Part shown: positions 7,866 through 15,019 of the stretch, piece by piece
How the letters are laid out: every line of letters starts with the position of its first letter
Position numbering within the stretch: position 1 is the first letter of the stretch
The notes under the pieces: generated by a model
Databases searched by the model: none
What the model saw: only the letters and a program-made list of their open reading frames with translations
What the model was told of the DNA's origin: nothing
Assembly (NCBI RefSeq): GCF_000568255.1
Contig: NZ_KK037166.1
Span: 5,452,606-5,489,533, forward strand
DNA from: Kutzneria sp. 744
GTDB lineage: Bacteria; Actinomycetota; Actinomycetes; Mycobacteriales; Pseudonocardiaceae
Reading direction: 5' to 3'
DNA length: 36,928 nt
Position numbers and translations under genes: made by a program

Positions 7866-7881
7866 ATTGGTCTACACCAAG
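7866..7881. promoter_or_regulatory. DasR-responsive element (dre)-like site
   Basis: ATTGGTCTACACCAAG contains TGGTCTACACCA, which closely fits the dre consensus of the GntR-family regulator DasR (ACTGGTCTAGACCAST). It starts directly after the stop of the first LacI gene and lies about 104 bp before the second. Known dre sites control amino-sugar and chitin uptake in Streptomyces. No DasR gene is in the window. Confidence 0.55.
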
Positions 7882-7965
7882 CTGACTTAACGCGAAAGAC
7901 CTGTTGACATGCCGGGATAGTGCTTCAGGGGGACACGGGTGCCGTCGGCTTCACGAATTGGTTCT

Positions 7966-7980
7966 TGACCGTTACGGTCA
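7966..7980. promoter_or_regulatory. Palindromic operator immediately upstream of the second LacI gene
   Basis: TGACCGTTACGGTCA is a perfect 15-bp palindrome (7-bp arms around one T) ending four bases before the preferred ATG. Its position suits autorepression, either at the promoter or by blocking translation initiation. The binding protein is inferred to be the adjacent LacI regulator. Confidence 0.5.
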
Positions 7981-7984
7981 CTCC

Positions 7985-9094
7985 ATGGCGCGGTCAATGC
8001 ATGTGCGACGGCCGGCGACGTTGGCATCTCTTGCCGCTGAGCTGGGCGTTTCGCGGACAACGGTGTCCAACGCATACAACCGGCCCGACCAGCTCTCGCC
8101 TGAGCTGCGCCGGCGGGTGTTGGAGACGGCACGAAGGCTGGGCTATCCCGGTCCGGACCCGGTCGCGAGGTCGCTGCGGACCCGCAAGGCGGGCGCGGTG
8201 GGGCTGCTGCTGACCGAGAACTTGTCCTACGCGTTCCGCGACCCGGCCGCGGTCGGTTTCCTGGAGGGTCTCGCGCTCGCGTGCGAGGACGCCAGCCAGG
8301 GCCTGCTGCTGGTGCCGGCCAATCCCGAACGTGAGGACGTGGCCGCGGTGCACCGGGCCGGCGTCGACGGCTTCGTGGTGTATTCGGTGCCCGACGACGA
8401 CCCGCACCTGGCGGCCGTGTTGGAGCGTCCGGTGCCCACCGTGGTCTGCGACCAGCCCGAGCTGGACACCGTGGACCGGGTCGGCATCGACGACCGGGCC
8501 GCGATCACCCAGATCGCCAGCCACCTCATCGAGCTGGGCCACCGCCGGGTCGGCGTGATCTGCATGCGGCTGGCGCGGGACCGCAACGACGGCTTCGTCA
8601 ACGTCGACCGCCAGCACACCGCCCACTTCCACGTGCAGCGGGCGCGGCTGGAGGCGCTGGCCACGGCCTTCACCTCGGCCAATGTGGACTGGACCTCCAT
8701 TCCCGTTGTCGAGCGCTTCGACCACAGCATCGCCTCCGGCGCCTCCGCCGCGGCCCAGCTGCTGGACCGGGACCCCCAGGTCACGGCGTTGATCTGCACC
8801 TCGGACATCCTGGCCCTCGGCGCGCTGGGCGAGGCTCGGCGGCGGGGTCTGCGCGTGCCGCAGGACCTCACCATCACCGGCTTCGACGGCATCACCGAGA
8901 GCGAGCGGGCCGGGCTCACCACCGTGCGTCAGCCCGTGATGGAGAAGGGCCGTGCCGCCGGCAAGCTGCTGGTCAACGCGGCCGACCACAACCGGCCGCG
9001 GACCGTGACCTTGTCCACGGAGCTGGTCATCGGCACCACCTCCGCGCCGCCTCGTATCACCGAAGGAGCGCTGGTTCGGCCCGTGATCCTCTAG
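7985..9094 (+). CDS. Second LacI-family transcriptional regulator
   Basis: 369 aa. The helix-turn-helix (TLASLAAELGVSRTTVSNAY, about residues 13-32) has the variant NAYNRP hinge-entry seen in a subset of actinobacterial LacI proteins. The effector domain follows (VGLLLTENLSYAF ... TSDILALGALGEARRRGLRVP ... ITGFDGITE). The ATG at 7985 puts the HTH at the usual distance from the N terminus; an upstream in-frame start at 7904 would span the palindrome. Same orientation as the first LacI gene, 119 bp apart, with a dre-like site and a perfect palindrome between. Target genes may be elsewhere. Closed by a strong hairpin at 9096-9148. Confidence 0.88.
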   Translation: MARSMHVRRPATLASLAAELGVSRTTVSNAYNRPDQLSPELRRRVLETARRLGYPGPDPVARSLRTRKAGAVGLLLTENLSYAFRDPAAVGFLEGLALACEDASQGLLLVPANPEREDVAAVHRAGVDGFVVYSVPDDDPHLAAVLERPVPTVVCDQPELDTVDRVGIDDRAAITQIASHLIELGHRRVGVICMRLARDRNDGFVNVDRQHTAHFHVQRARLEALATAFTSANVDWTSIPVVERFDHSIASGASAAAQLLDRDPQVTALICTSDILALGALGEARRRGLRVPQDLTITGFDGITESERAGLTTVRQPVMEKGRAAGKLLVNAADHNRPRTVTLSTELVIGTTSAPPRITEGALVRPVIL

Positions 9095-9095
9095 G

Positions 9096-9148
9096 CACAC
9101 GAAAACGGCCCCACCTTCGCGCGGAAGGCGGGGGCCGTTTTCTGTGTG
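9096..9148. terminator. Bidirectional terminator between convergent genes
   Basis: Long inverted repeat: CACAC, then AAAACGGCCCC pairing with GGGGCCGTTTT, then TGTGTG, around a GC-rich centre. The A/T blocks give a T run on both strands. It separates the second LacI gene from the convergent repeat-protein gene. Confidence 0.88.
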
Positions 9149-9156
9149 ATTACGGC

Positions 9157-10953
9157 TCAGATGCCGCTGATCGGCAGGCGCGGCGCGTGACCGAGCACGC
9201 CACCCAGAACGTCCGCCGTGTTGGGAACGCCCGGCACGATGGTGCGGGCGGAGTCGTCGGCCGGCATGGTGGTGGTGAAGCCCGGGCCGAGGGCCGGGAC
9301 GCCGTGGATGCCGCTCAGCGTGGCGCCGGGAACGGCCGGCAGGCCCAGGGGCAGCTTCGGCAGGGCGGAGCCGAGGACCGGCAGGTCACGCTGCGTGCCG
9401 CCGACCAGCGGCAGGTGCACCGGCAGGGCCGGGATGCCCGGCAGCTCACGGCCGGCGACGGAACCCAGCGGGGTGCTGGCCAGGAGGCCGGCGAGCGGGG
9501 TGCTGGCGATCAGGCCCGTGATCATGCCCAGGGACTCCAGACCAGGCAGCGGCAGCGCGCGCTGCGTGCCACCCAGCAGCGGCAGGGCGGGGAGGGCCGG
9601 CAGGCCCGGCAGGTCACGCTCGGCAGCGACGCCACCCAGCAGGCCACCCACCGGCAGCGCGGACAGCAGGCTCAGACCCGGCAGCTCACGACCGACCGGC
9701 AGGCCGCCACCCAGCAGGCCACTGATCGGCAACGCCGACAGCAGGCTCAGACCCGGCAGCTCACGACCGACCGGCAGGCCGCCACCCAGCAGGCCACTGA
9801 TCGGCAACGCCGACAGCAGGCTCAGACCGGGCAGGTCGCGCTCGGTACCAGCAACACCCAGCAGGCCGTTGACCGGCAGCGCGCCCAGCAGATCCGTACC
9901 CGGCAGGGAGCGACCGATCGGCAGGCCACCGCCCAGCAGACCACTGATCGGCAACGCCGACAGCAGGCTCAGACCCGGGAGATCGCGCTGCGTGCCACCC
10001 AGCAGGCCACCCACGGGCAGCGTGCCAACGAGATCCATGCCCGGCAGCGAACGACCGACCGGAAGACCGCCACCCAACAGACCGCTGATCGGCAACGCCG
10101 ACAGCAGGCTCAGGCCCGGCAGCGAGCGCTGCGAGACGCCACCCAGCAGACCGTTCACCGGCAGAACCGACAGCAGGCCCAGGCCCGGCAGCGAACGCCC
10201 GACCGGCACGCCCGGCAGGTTCAGCGGCAGCTTGGGCAGACCCGGCAGGTCACGCTCGGCGGCCACGCCGCCCAGCAGGCCGCCCACGGGCAGCGTGCCC
10301 AGCAGGTCGGTGCCCGGCAGCGAACGCTGGTCGTCGTCGCCCATGGCGGGCAGGCTCGGCAGCGCGATCGGGCCCTCGGCCTGGGCCAGGCTGCCCAGGT
10401 TGGACACGTCCGGCACCTTGGCCAGGTTGTGCAGCCCACCGGTCGGCACCACGCCGCTGTAGGTGAAGTTGGGCAGCGAGCGCGAGGTGGTCAGGTTCGG
10501 CACCAGCGCGATCGGCAGGCCCGAGCCCACACCCGGCACCTTGGGCAGCATCTGGAGCTGCGGCAGGCCGGAGATCATGGCGTGGCTGGGGTCGATGGCC
10601 CGCTGCTGGTCGCCGAGGCCGGGCAGCGCCGACAGGCCGGGCAGGCCCGGGTGGGCCAGGTCCTGGCCGTTGAGCTGCACGTTGCTCAGGGAGAGGCCGC
10701 CGTCGCCGAGGCCGCTCGGAAGGTCGCGCTGCGACTGGCCGATCGGGGCCGTCGGAAGCTCGATCTGCGAGGTGTCGGGCAGCGGGGGCAGACCCTTGTG
10801 GCCGACGATGTCGGTCAGGCGCAGCGCGGTGTCCGCGAGGCCGGTCGGGTCGCCGATCGGGGCGGGCGCGGCGGCGGCATTGCCGGCACTCATGGCCAGC
10901 ACGCTGCCGGCGAGCAGAGCCACCGGAATTCCGCGCCTCATCCAGGTACGCAT
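9157..10953 (-). CDS. Secreted R-x-LPG repeat protein of unknown function
   Basis: 598 aa, not recognised. A Sec signal peptide (MRTWMRRGIPVALLAGSVLA..., cleavage near AAAAP, about residue 29) leads a mature protein made of units of about 19-25 residues that start R-(S/D/E)-LPG and continue as LLSxLPxxGLLGG. About 14 units lie between residues 210 and 560; earlier, looser units read QRDLPSG and QRAIDPS. The composition is dominated by Leu, Gly, Pro, Ala and Ser, with no Cys visible and no sortase or lipid anchor. The ATG at 10951-10953 has AAGGAG nine bases upstream. Low complexity and near-identical units suggest a structural or surface role, but this is inference. Confidence 0.8.
   Translation of the reverse strand: MRTWMRRGIPVALLAGSVLAMSAGNAAAAPAPIGDPTGLADTALRLTDIVGHKGLPPLPDTSQIELPTAPIGQSQRDLPSGLGDGGLSLSNVQLNGQDLAHPGLPGLSALPGLGDQQRAIDPSHAMISGLPQLQMLPKVPGVGSGLPIALVPNLTTSRSLPNFTYSGVVPTGGLHNLAKVPDVSNLGSLAQAEGPIALPSLPAMGDDDQRSLPGTDLLGTLPVGGLLGGVAAERDLPGLPKLPLNLPGVPVGRSLPGLGLLSVLPVNGLLGGVSQRSLPGLSLLSALPISGLLGGGLPVGRSLPGMDLVGTLPVGGLLGGTQRDLPGLSLLSALPISGLLGGGLPIGRSLPGTDLLGALPVNGLLGVAGTERDLPGLSLLSALPISGLLGGGLPVGRELPGLSLLSALPISGLLGGGLPVGRELPGLSLLSALPVGGLLGGVAAERDLPGLPALPALPLLGGTQRALPLPGLESLGMITGLIASTPLAGLLASTPLGSVAGRELPGIPALPVHLPLVGGTQRDLPVLGSALPKLPLGLPAVPGATLSGIHGVPALGPGFTTTMPADDSARTIVPGVPNTADVLGGVLGHAPRLPISGI
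9662..9830. repeat. 75-bp tandem DNA repeat inside the repeat-protein gene
   Basis: Two adjacent units of 75 bp (25 codons) are essentially identical at the DNA level, encoding RELPGLSLL...GGGLPVG. A third, diverged unit follows on each side. Near identity in both codons and wobble positions points to recent duplication or gene conversion. Confidence 0.8.
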
Positions 10954-11112
10954 GGGGAATGTTCTCCTTGTTGATTTCCCGGGTCACGGGAGAAGACGGG
11001 CGATCCCTCGAAAAACCGATTCGGGGCAGGGATCACCCAATAAATGGGGAGTGAAGAAAAAATGGACTGCTGACCGATCGCCGGGCGCGGCGAATCGGTC
11101 GGGAGAGGTGAA

Positions 11113-11886
11113 TCAGTCGGGGGTGATGCCGGGCTGACGTCGCGCGGTCATCGGCACGCAGCGCGAAGACGCGCTCGTGAACAGGACGGGAGCGGCCGCG
11201 GGCACGACGGAGGATCCGTCGTGCAGGGCCATGCCGCTGCCGCTGCCGGTCGGGCCGTCGTGGCCGCAGGCGCCGCCGGGCAGAGCCCCGAACGGCAGAA
11301 CCTCGGACTTGGGCGTGCCGTCCGGACGAAGGGGGCTGACCGGCGCGCTCAGGCCGGCCTGCGGGTGCGCCGCGACCATCTCGGTCGGGCGCTCGACCCG
11401 GCTCGCAACCGGGACCGATTCGGCCGACTCGGCGGCCGACACGGCGTGAACCGGAACATAAGTCCTGGTCACGACCTCGCCGGCGACCGGCTCATCGGAT
11501 CGCGAGCCGGCGAACTCGTCGAGCCGCTGCTCGACCAGGATCACCGGGGCGACCAGGTGCGGCACCGGAACGTCGATGGCCGGCACCGAGGGCGCGGCCG
11601 CCGGCAGCGCCTGCGCGGCCAGCCGGGCGTCCTGCCCGATGAGGGCCGTGTGCTCGACGGAGGTGTCGACGACGTCGCCGGCCGTGGACAACAGGGTGGA
11701 GACCGGGGTCGGCTCGGCGGCCGAAGCCGTCGCCGAGGAGAGCAGCCAGGCCAGCGCGGTGCCGGCGAGCACGCCGCCGATCAGAACGAGCGCACGCAGC
11801 AGCAGCGACCGGAAACGGTCTGCCACCTCTGCCTGCTCGTCCAACACCGGAAACGGATCCTCTCGAACGACTTCCCGTGGATCCAC
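11113..11886 (-). CDS. Putative membrane-anchored or exported hypothetical protein
   Basis: 257 aa, not recognised. A 30-residue cytoplasmic N terminus precedes one hydrophobic segment (LLLRALVLIGGVLAGTALAW, about residues 28-47) ending in ATASAAEP, which could be a signal-peptidase site or an anchor. The rest is Ala/Pro/Val/Ser-rich and probably disordered, with two Cys near the C terminus (GGACGHDG and SSRCVP). The GTG at 11884-11886 begins the frame; no good Shine-Dalgarno is near, so the start is uncertain. Same strand as the repeat protein (159-bp gap) and as the proline-rich protein upstream (56-bp gap). It may be co-expressed with them as a set of cell-envelope proteins; inferred from position only. 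Confidence 0.6.
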   Translation of the reverse strand: MDPREVVREDPFPVLDEQAEVADRFRSLLLRALVLIGGVLAGTALAWLLSSATASAAEPTPVSTLLSTAGDVVDTSVEHTALIGQDARLAAQALPAAAPSVPAIDVPVPHLVAPVILVEQRLDEFAGSRSDEPVAGEVVTRTYVPVHAVSAAESAESVPVASRVERPTEMVAAHPQAGLSAPVSPLRPDGTPKSEVLPFGALPGGACGHDGPTGSGSGMALHDGSSVVPAAAPVLFTSASSRCVPMTARRQPGITPD

Positions 11887-11942
11887 ACCGTACTGGATTG
11901 GCGTTGGGAATTACCCCTCTGGCCGTGACACCTTCGGGTTAA

Positions 11943-12647
11943 TCAGGTGAGCTTGAACGGTGTCGGCTTACTCGTGAGGTTTCCCAGCTTTCCGACCACC
12001 ACGTAATCGCCGACCGGCAGCAGCGCCCCGCTCGGCGCGCAGTTCGGCGACGAGGTGCGGCCGGCCCAGGCGATGCTGAAGGTGGCCTGCTCGCCGGGCT
12101 GGAGCAGCCGGACGTCGGCGGGCTGCTGGTAGTAGCAGTCGGAGCTGGACCACAGCCGAGTGTTGCCGTCGGCCGTCAGCACGATCAGCTCTCGCAGCTG
12201 CCGGGTGACGTCCCGCTTGCACGCGACCGGCCCGGAGTTGGTGATCACCAGCGTGAGCAGCGGCGCCTGGCCGACCCGGTAGGCAGCCTGCGCGATGCGG
12301 CCCTCGACCGTGACGGACGTGTCCGGGCATGGGCCCGGCGGAGGCGGCGGTGGCGGCGGGCCCGTCGTGGTGGTCGGCGTCGGCACGGGCGAGGCCGATG
12401 ACGACGAGGACGCCCCGGCCGCCGCGATCGTGCCGCTGGTCGGTGGCGAGGACGTGAGGCGCTTGCTGGAGGTGGGGACCACGCCCTGCTTGTTGGCCAC
12501 ACCCTGCGGGTCGGCCTGCGAGCCGCGGCCGAGCAGGCTTGAGATGATCACCGCGAGCAGCACGACCACCAGGACCGAGCAGACCAGCGCGATCACCCGG
12601 CGGCGCCAGTACACCGACGGTTCGAGCGGACCGGATGGCTCGATCAT
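11943..12647 (-). CDS. Single-pass membrane protein with Pro-rich linker (Rv3587c-like position)
   Basis: 234 aa. A short cytoplasmic N terminus (MIEPSGPLEPSVYWRRR), one transmembrane helix (VIALVCSVLVVVLLAVIISS, about 18-37), a Ser/Thr/Pro linker with a run of eight Pro (about 80-110), and a C-terminal extracellular domain of about 120 residues with Cys in PGPCPDTSV, VACKRD, SDCYYQQ and SPNCAPSG, probably two disulfides. The domain resembles immunoglobulin-like envelope proteins. It sits divergently beside the carbonic anhydrase gene, the place held by the membrane-protein gene Rv3587c in M. tuberculosis; I treat it as the positional counterpart, not a proven orthologue. The ATG at 12645-12647 is preferred over an upstream frame start that would add an Arg-rich leader. 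Confidence 0.75.
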   Translation of the reverse strand: MIEPSGPLEPSVYWRRRVIALVCSVLVVVLLAVIISSLLGRGSQADPQGVANKQGVVPTSSKRLTSSPPTSGTIAAAGASSSSSASPVPTPTTTTGPPPPPPPPGPCPDTSVTVEGRIAQAAYRVGQAPLLTLVITNSGPVACKRDVTRQLRELIVLTADGNTRLWSSSDCYYQQPADVRLLQPGEQATFSIAWAGRTSSPNCAPSGALLPVGDYVVVGKLGNLTSKPTPFKLT

Positions 12648-12783
12648 GCACCGACGGTAACGCCGCCGACACCGTCGGCCAGGGATTGTGGCGGTCACCC
12701 AATCCGGTTGTGTCTTTGCTCAAGACCCCTTGTCAGCGCTCACCCGACCAGGTGCCATAGAGGGAGACACAGGGAGGTGCGAC

Positions 12784-13290
12784 ATGACCGCCATCGACGA
12801 GTTGCTCGACCGCAATGCCGCACTGGTCGACCGGACCCGCGGGGACCGGTCCTCGGCCAGCCCGTCGCTGCACATCGCCGTGCTCACGTGCATGGACGCC
12901 CGTATCCGGGTGTTCGAGATCTTCGGCCTGCAACAGGGCGAGGCGCACGTGCTGCGCAACGGCGGCGGTGTGGTGACCGACGACGTGATCCGCTCGCTGG
13001 CGCTGAGCCAGCGCAAGCTCGGCACGCGGGAGATCATGGTCGTCCAGCACACCTCGTGCGGGCTGTCGATGACCACCGACGAGGAGTTCAAGGACGAGCT
13101 GGAGGCCGACACCGGCCTGCGCCCGACCTGGGCCGTCGAGGCCTTCCGTGAGGTCAAGGACAGCGTGCGGACCTCCATGGCCCGGCTGCGGCACAGTGCC
13201 TTCCTGCCGTACACCGACAACATCCGCGGCTTCGTCTACGACGTGCACAACGGTGCCCTGCACGAGGTGTTGTCCCCCGGCCAGGGATAA
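12784..13290 (+). CDS. canB: Beta-class carbonic anhydrase
   Basis: 168 aa, interconverts CO2 and bicarbonate in the cytoplasm. Zinc ligands Cys36 (LTCMDAR), His89 and Cys92 (QHTSC) and the Asp38-Arg40 dyad are all present; the size fits the short actinobacterial type (M. tuberculosis Rv3588c). The ATG at 12784 follows GGGAGG with a six-base spacer. It is divergent from the membrane-protein gene and nine bases upstream of the broken mutY, in the same order as in mycobacteria. No truncation or missing residue. Confidence 0.93.
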   Translation: MTAIDELLDRNAALVDRTRGDRSSASPSLHIAVLTCMDARIRVFEIFGLQQGEAHVLRNGGGVVTDDVIRSLALSQRKLGTREIMVVQHTSCGLSMTTDEEFKDELEADTGLRPTWAVEAFREVKDSVRTSMARLRHSAFLPYTDNIRGFVYDVHNGALHEVLSPGQG

Positions 13291-13299
13291 TCGGGGGCG

Positions 13300-14540
13300 A
13301 TGCTTGCCGCCGACACACTGCTGAGCTGGTTCGACCGGACCGCGCGGGATCTGCCGTGGCGGCGGCCCGAGTGCACCGCCTGGGGCGTGCTGGTCAGCGA
13401 GATCATGCTCCAGCAGACCCCCGTTGCCCGGGTCGAGCCCATCTGGAATAGATCAATCGACATCCGAAGGGATTTTCATCAGCTTCAGGGGAGCCTTGTC
13501 ACCACCTGCTTCCAAACAGAGAAACCAATTCACTAGATACGAGTAGTGTCGCCGGGTGGTCATGTTATGCACCGACAATTCCCTTTCTCAGGACCTACGG
13601 GGTTAACAAAACGCACAGACGGTGTACTGTGACCACCCCCCCTTGTCGCCTTATCTTGTCCCGGGGTATCCAGAACACTCGTCGGGGCCCTGGCCATAAG
13701 CGGAGGCGTAAGTCACTGTATGTCTAGGAGAGAGGTCTCATCGTGTAGCTGCCCGACAGGTGATCGGGCAGACCTAAAGCTAGCGCCTCACAGCATTGCA
13801 GACACAACAGGAGCCAGGATGCACTAAGGGTCGACTACACTGCCTGGCAGCTTCAGCACTGAAAACTAGTCCGGTCACTCTAAGCACGAGCTGGTGTTGG
13901 GATAGGGTTCAGCACGAGAAGCCTGCACGAGGCCGCCTCCGTCATCACCTTGCAGCACAACGATGTCGTGCCGTCCGACGTCGACACCCTCCTGGCCCTG
14001 CCCGGCATCGGCGCCTACACCGCCCGCGCCGTCGCCGCCTTCGCCTACGGGCAGCGTTGTCCCGTCGTCGACACCAACGTCCGCCGTGTCGTCGCCCGGG
14101 CCGTCCATGGCGCCGGCGATGCCGGTCCCCCCTCCACCACCCGGGACATGGCTGACGTCGCCGCCCTGCTGCCGGCCGTCGACTCCGTCGCCGCTCGCTA
14201 CTCCGCCGCCCTCATGGAGCTCGGCGCCCTCGTCTGCACCGCCCGCGCCCCCCGCTGCGCCGACTGCCCCGTCTTCGACACCTGCGCCTGGCAGCTCGCC
14301 GGCCGTCCCGCCTACAACGGCCCCGCCAAAGCCGTCCAGAAGTTCGCCGGCACCGACCGCCAGGTCCGCGGCCGCCTCCTCGACGTCCTCCGCGGCTCCC
14401 CCGGCCCCGTCGCCCGCCCCCTGCTCGACGCCGCCTGGTCCGACTCCTCCCAGCGCGACCGCTGCCTCGACTCCCTCCTCGTCGACGGCCTCATCGAGCA
14501 GACCGACTCCGGCCTCTTCGCCCTCCCGGGTGAGCACTGA
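13300..14540 (+). pseudogene. mutY: mutY (adenine DNA glycosylase), interrupted
   Basis: MutY removes A mispaired with 8-oxoG. The 5' part (13300-13446, 49 codons) carries the catalytic Glu34 in SEIMLQQT and ends at VEPIW. The 3' part resumes at about 13922 (LHEAASVIT) and runs to 14540 with the HhH/GPD motif LPGIGAYTARAV, the catalytic-Asp segment VVDTNVRRV and an intact C-x6-C-x2-C-x5-C iron-sulfur motif. Between them 475 bp of unrelated, lower-GC DNA replaces about 35 codons that MutY proteins have here (W-WPT...AWG-LGYPRRA). The upstream frame stops at 13534-13536. The 3' part has an ATG at 13950 but no catalytic Glu. An active enzyme from this locus is unlikely unless the assembly is wrong. 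Confidence 0.85.
13447..13921. other. 475-bp foreign insertion in mutY, no gene recognised
   Basis: GC content is visibly lower (about 52%) than the surroundings, and stops occur in all frames; the longest frames are trivial. I see no transposase, integrase or terminal inverted repeat. It contains strong internal dyads: GGGTGGTCA (13554-13562) with TGACCACCC (13630-13638), nested with GCACCG (13569-13574) and CGGTGT (13620-13625), and CTGCCCGA (13749-13756) with TCGGGCAG (13764-13771). AGCACGAG occurs twice near the right end. It could be a non-autonomous mobile element, a structured RNA, or a chimeric contig join; the sequence does not decide. Confidence 0.7.
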
Positions 14541-14545
14541 CCCCA

Positions 14546-14575
14546 CCTGTGGACAACCTCCAAGTTGTCCACAGG
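14546..14575. terminator. Hairpin after mutY made of two inverted DnaA-box sequences
   Basis: CCTGTGGACAAC / GTTGTCCACAGG, a perfect 12-bp stem with a 6-nt loop, five bases past the mutY stop. Each arm contains TTGTCCACA, the actinobacterial DnaA-box consensus, in opposite orientation. It may be a terminator, a DnaA-binding site, or both. The same 9-mer also occurs singly at 29340-29348. Confidence 0.65.
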
Positions 14576-14663
14576 CCCCCCTTCTCCCAAGATCACCCGC
14601 CGTTTACGCAGGTAGAATGGGCTTGGGGTCGCCCCCCTGGGATAGGGAGGGGGCTGTTCTAGG

Positions 14664-14678
14664 GGTCATTGCAACACC
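14664..14678. mobile_element. Possible IS30-family terminal sequence
   Basis: GGTCATTGCAACACC resembles ends of actinobacterial IS30-family elements as I remember them, and an IS30 transposase fragment lies 143 bp downstream. I cannot confirm this by search. No matching end is seen on the right. I see nothing recognisable in the rest of 14576-14820. Confidence 0.3.
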
Positions 14679-14820
14679 TGAGTGATCAGGAGTCGCATCG
14701 ATGACCAGACGAGATCGAGACCGTGCCCCGGCCGGGACCACTCGGGCCCCCTCCCGGCGTGGCACACGTCCGGACACCGAACGCCTCACTCACTTTGCGC
14801 TGGTGAACCAGGGTGTAGGC

Positions 14821-14949
14821 AACGAGAACACGAACTGCTTGCTGCGCAAGTACTTCCCCAAAGTCACCGACCTATCGGTGCACACCGCCGAGCACCTGGA
14901 CACGGTCTCGGCCGGGCTGAACGACCGGCCCCGCGAGACACTCGGGTGG
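14821..14949 (+). mobile_element. IS30-family transposase remnant (C-terminal fragment)
   Basis: Forty-three codons encode NENTNCLLRKYFPK, TDLSVHTAEHL and LNDRPRETLGW. This is the conserved C-terminal part of the IS30 DDE domain, containing the third acidic catalytic residue (first Glu of NENTN). Both ends break abruptly: upstream lacks the first two catalytic Asp residues, and downstream lacks the usual short tail after LGW. The enclosing open frame (14701-15252) is otherwise unrelated and overlaps the next gene out of frame. This is a relic, not an active element, and shows that the mutY 3' flank has been a target for insertion. Confidence 0.85.
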
Positions 14950-15019
14950 GTTGGGGGCTGTCCCGGTAGCGGTAGGCGCTCCGGTTGCCGGGTTCGATGC
15001 GACCCCTCACCCTGTCGCC

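Noticed and set aside
9157-10953. CRISPR-like periodicity on the plus strand
   Set aside because: The repeats are codon-periodic (75 bp), lie in a continuous reading frame on the minus strand with a signal peptide, and have no conserved short repeat with unique spacers or cas genes.
13447-13921. Group I or group II intron in mutY
   Set aside because: There are hints of a P7-like pairing, but no domain V, no proper splice boundaries, no homing endonuclease or reverse transcriptase, and the flanking exons are not contiguous (35 codons are missing). Splicing could not restore MutY.
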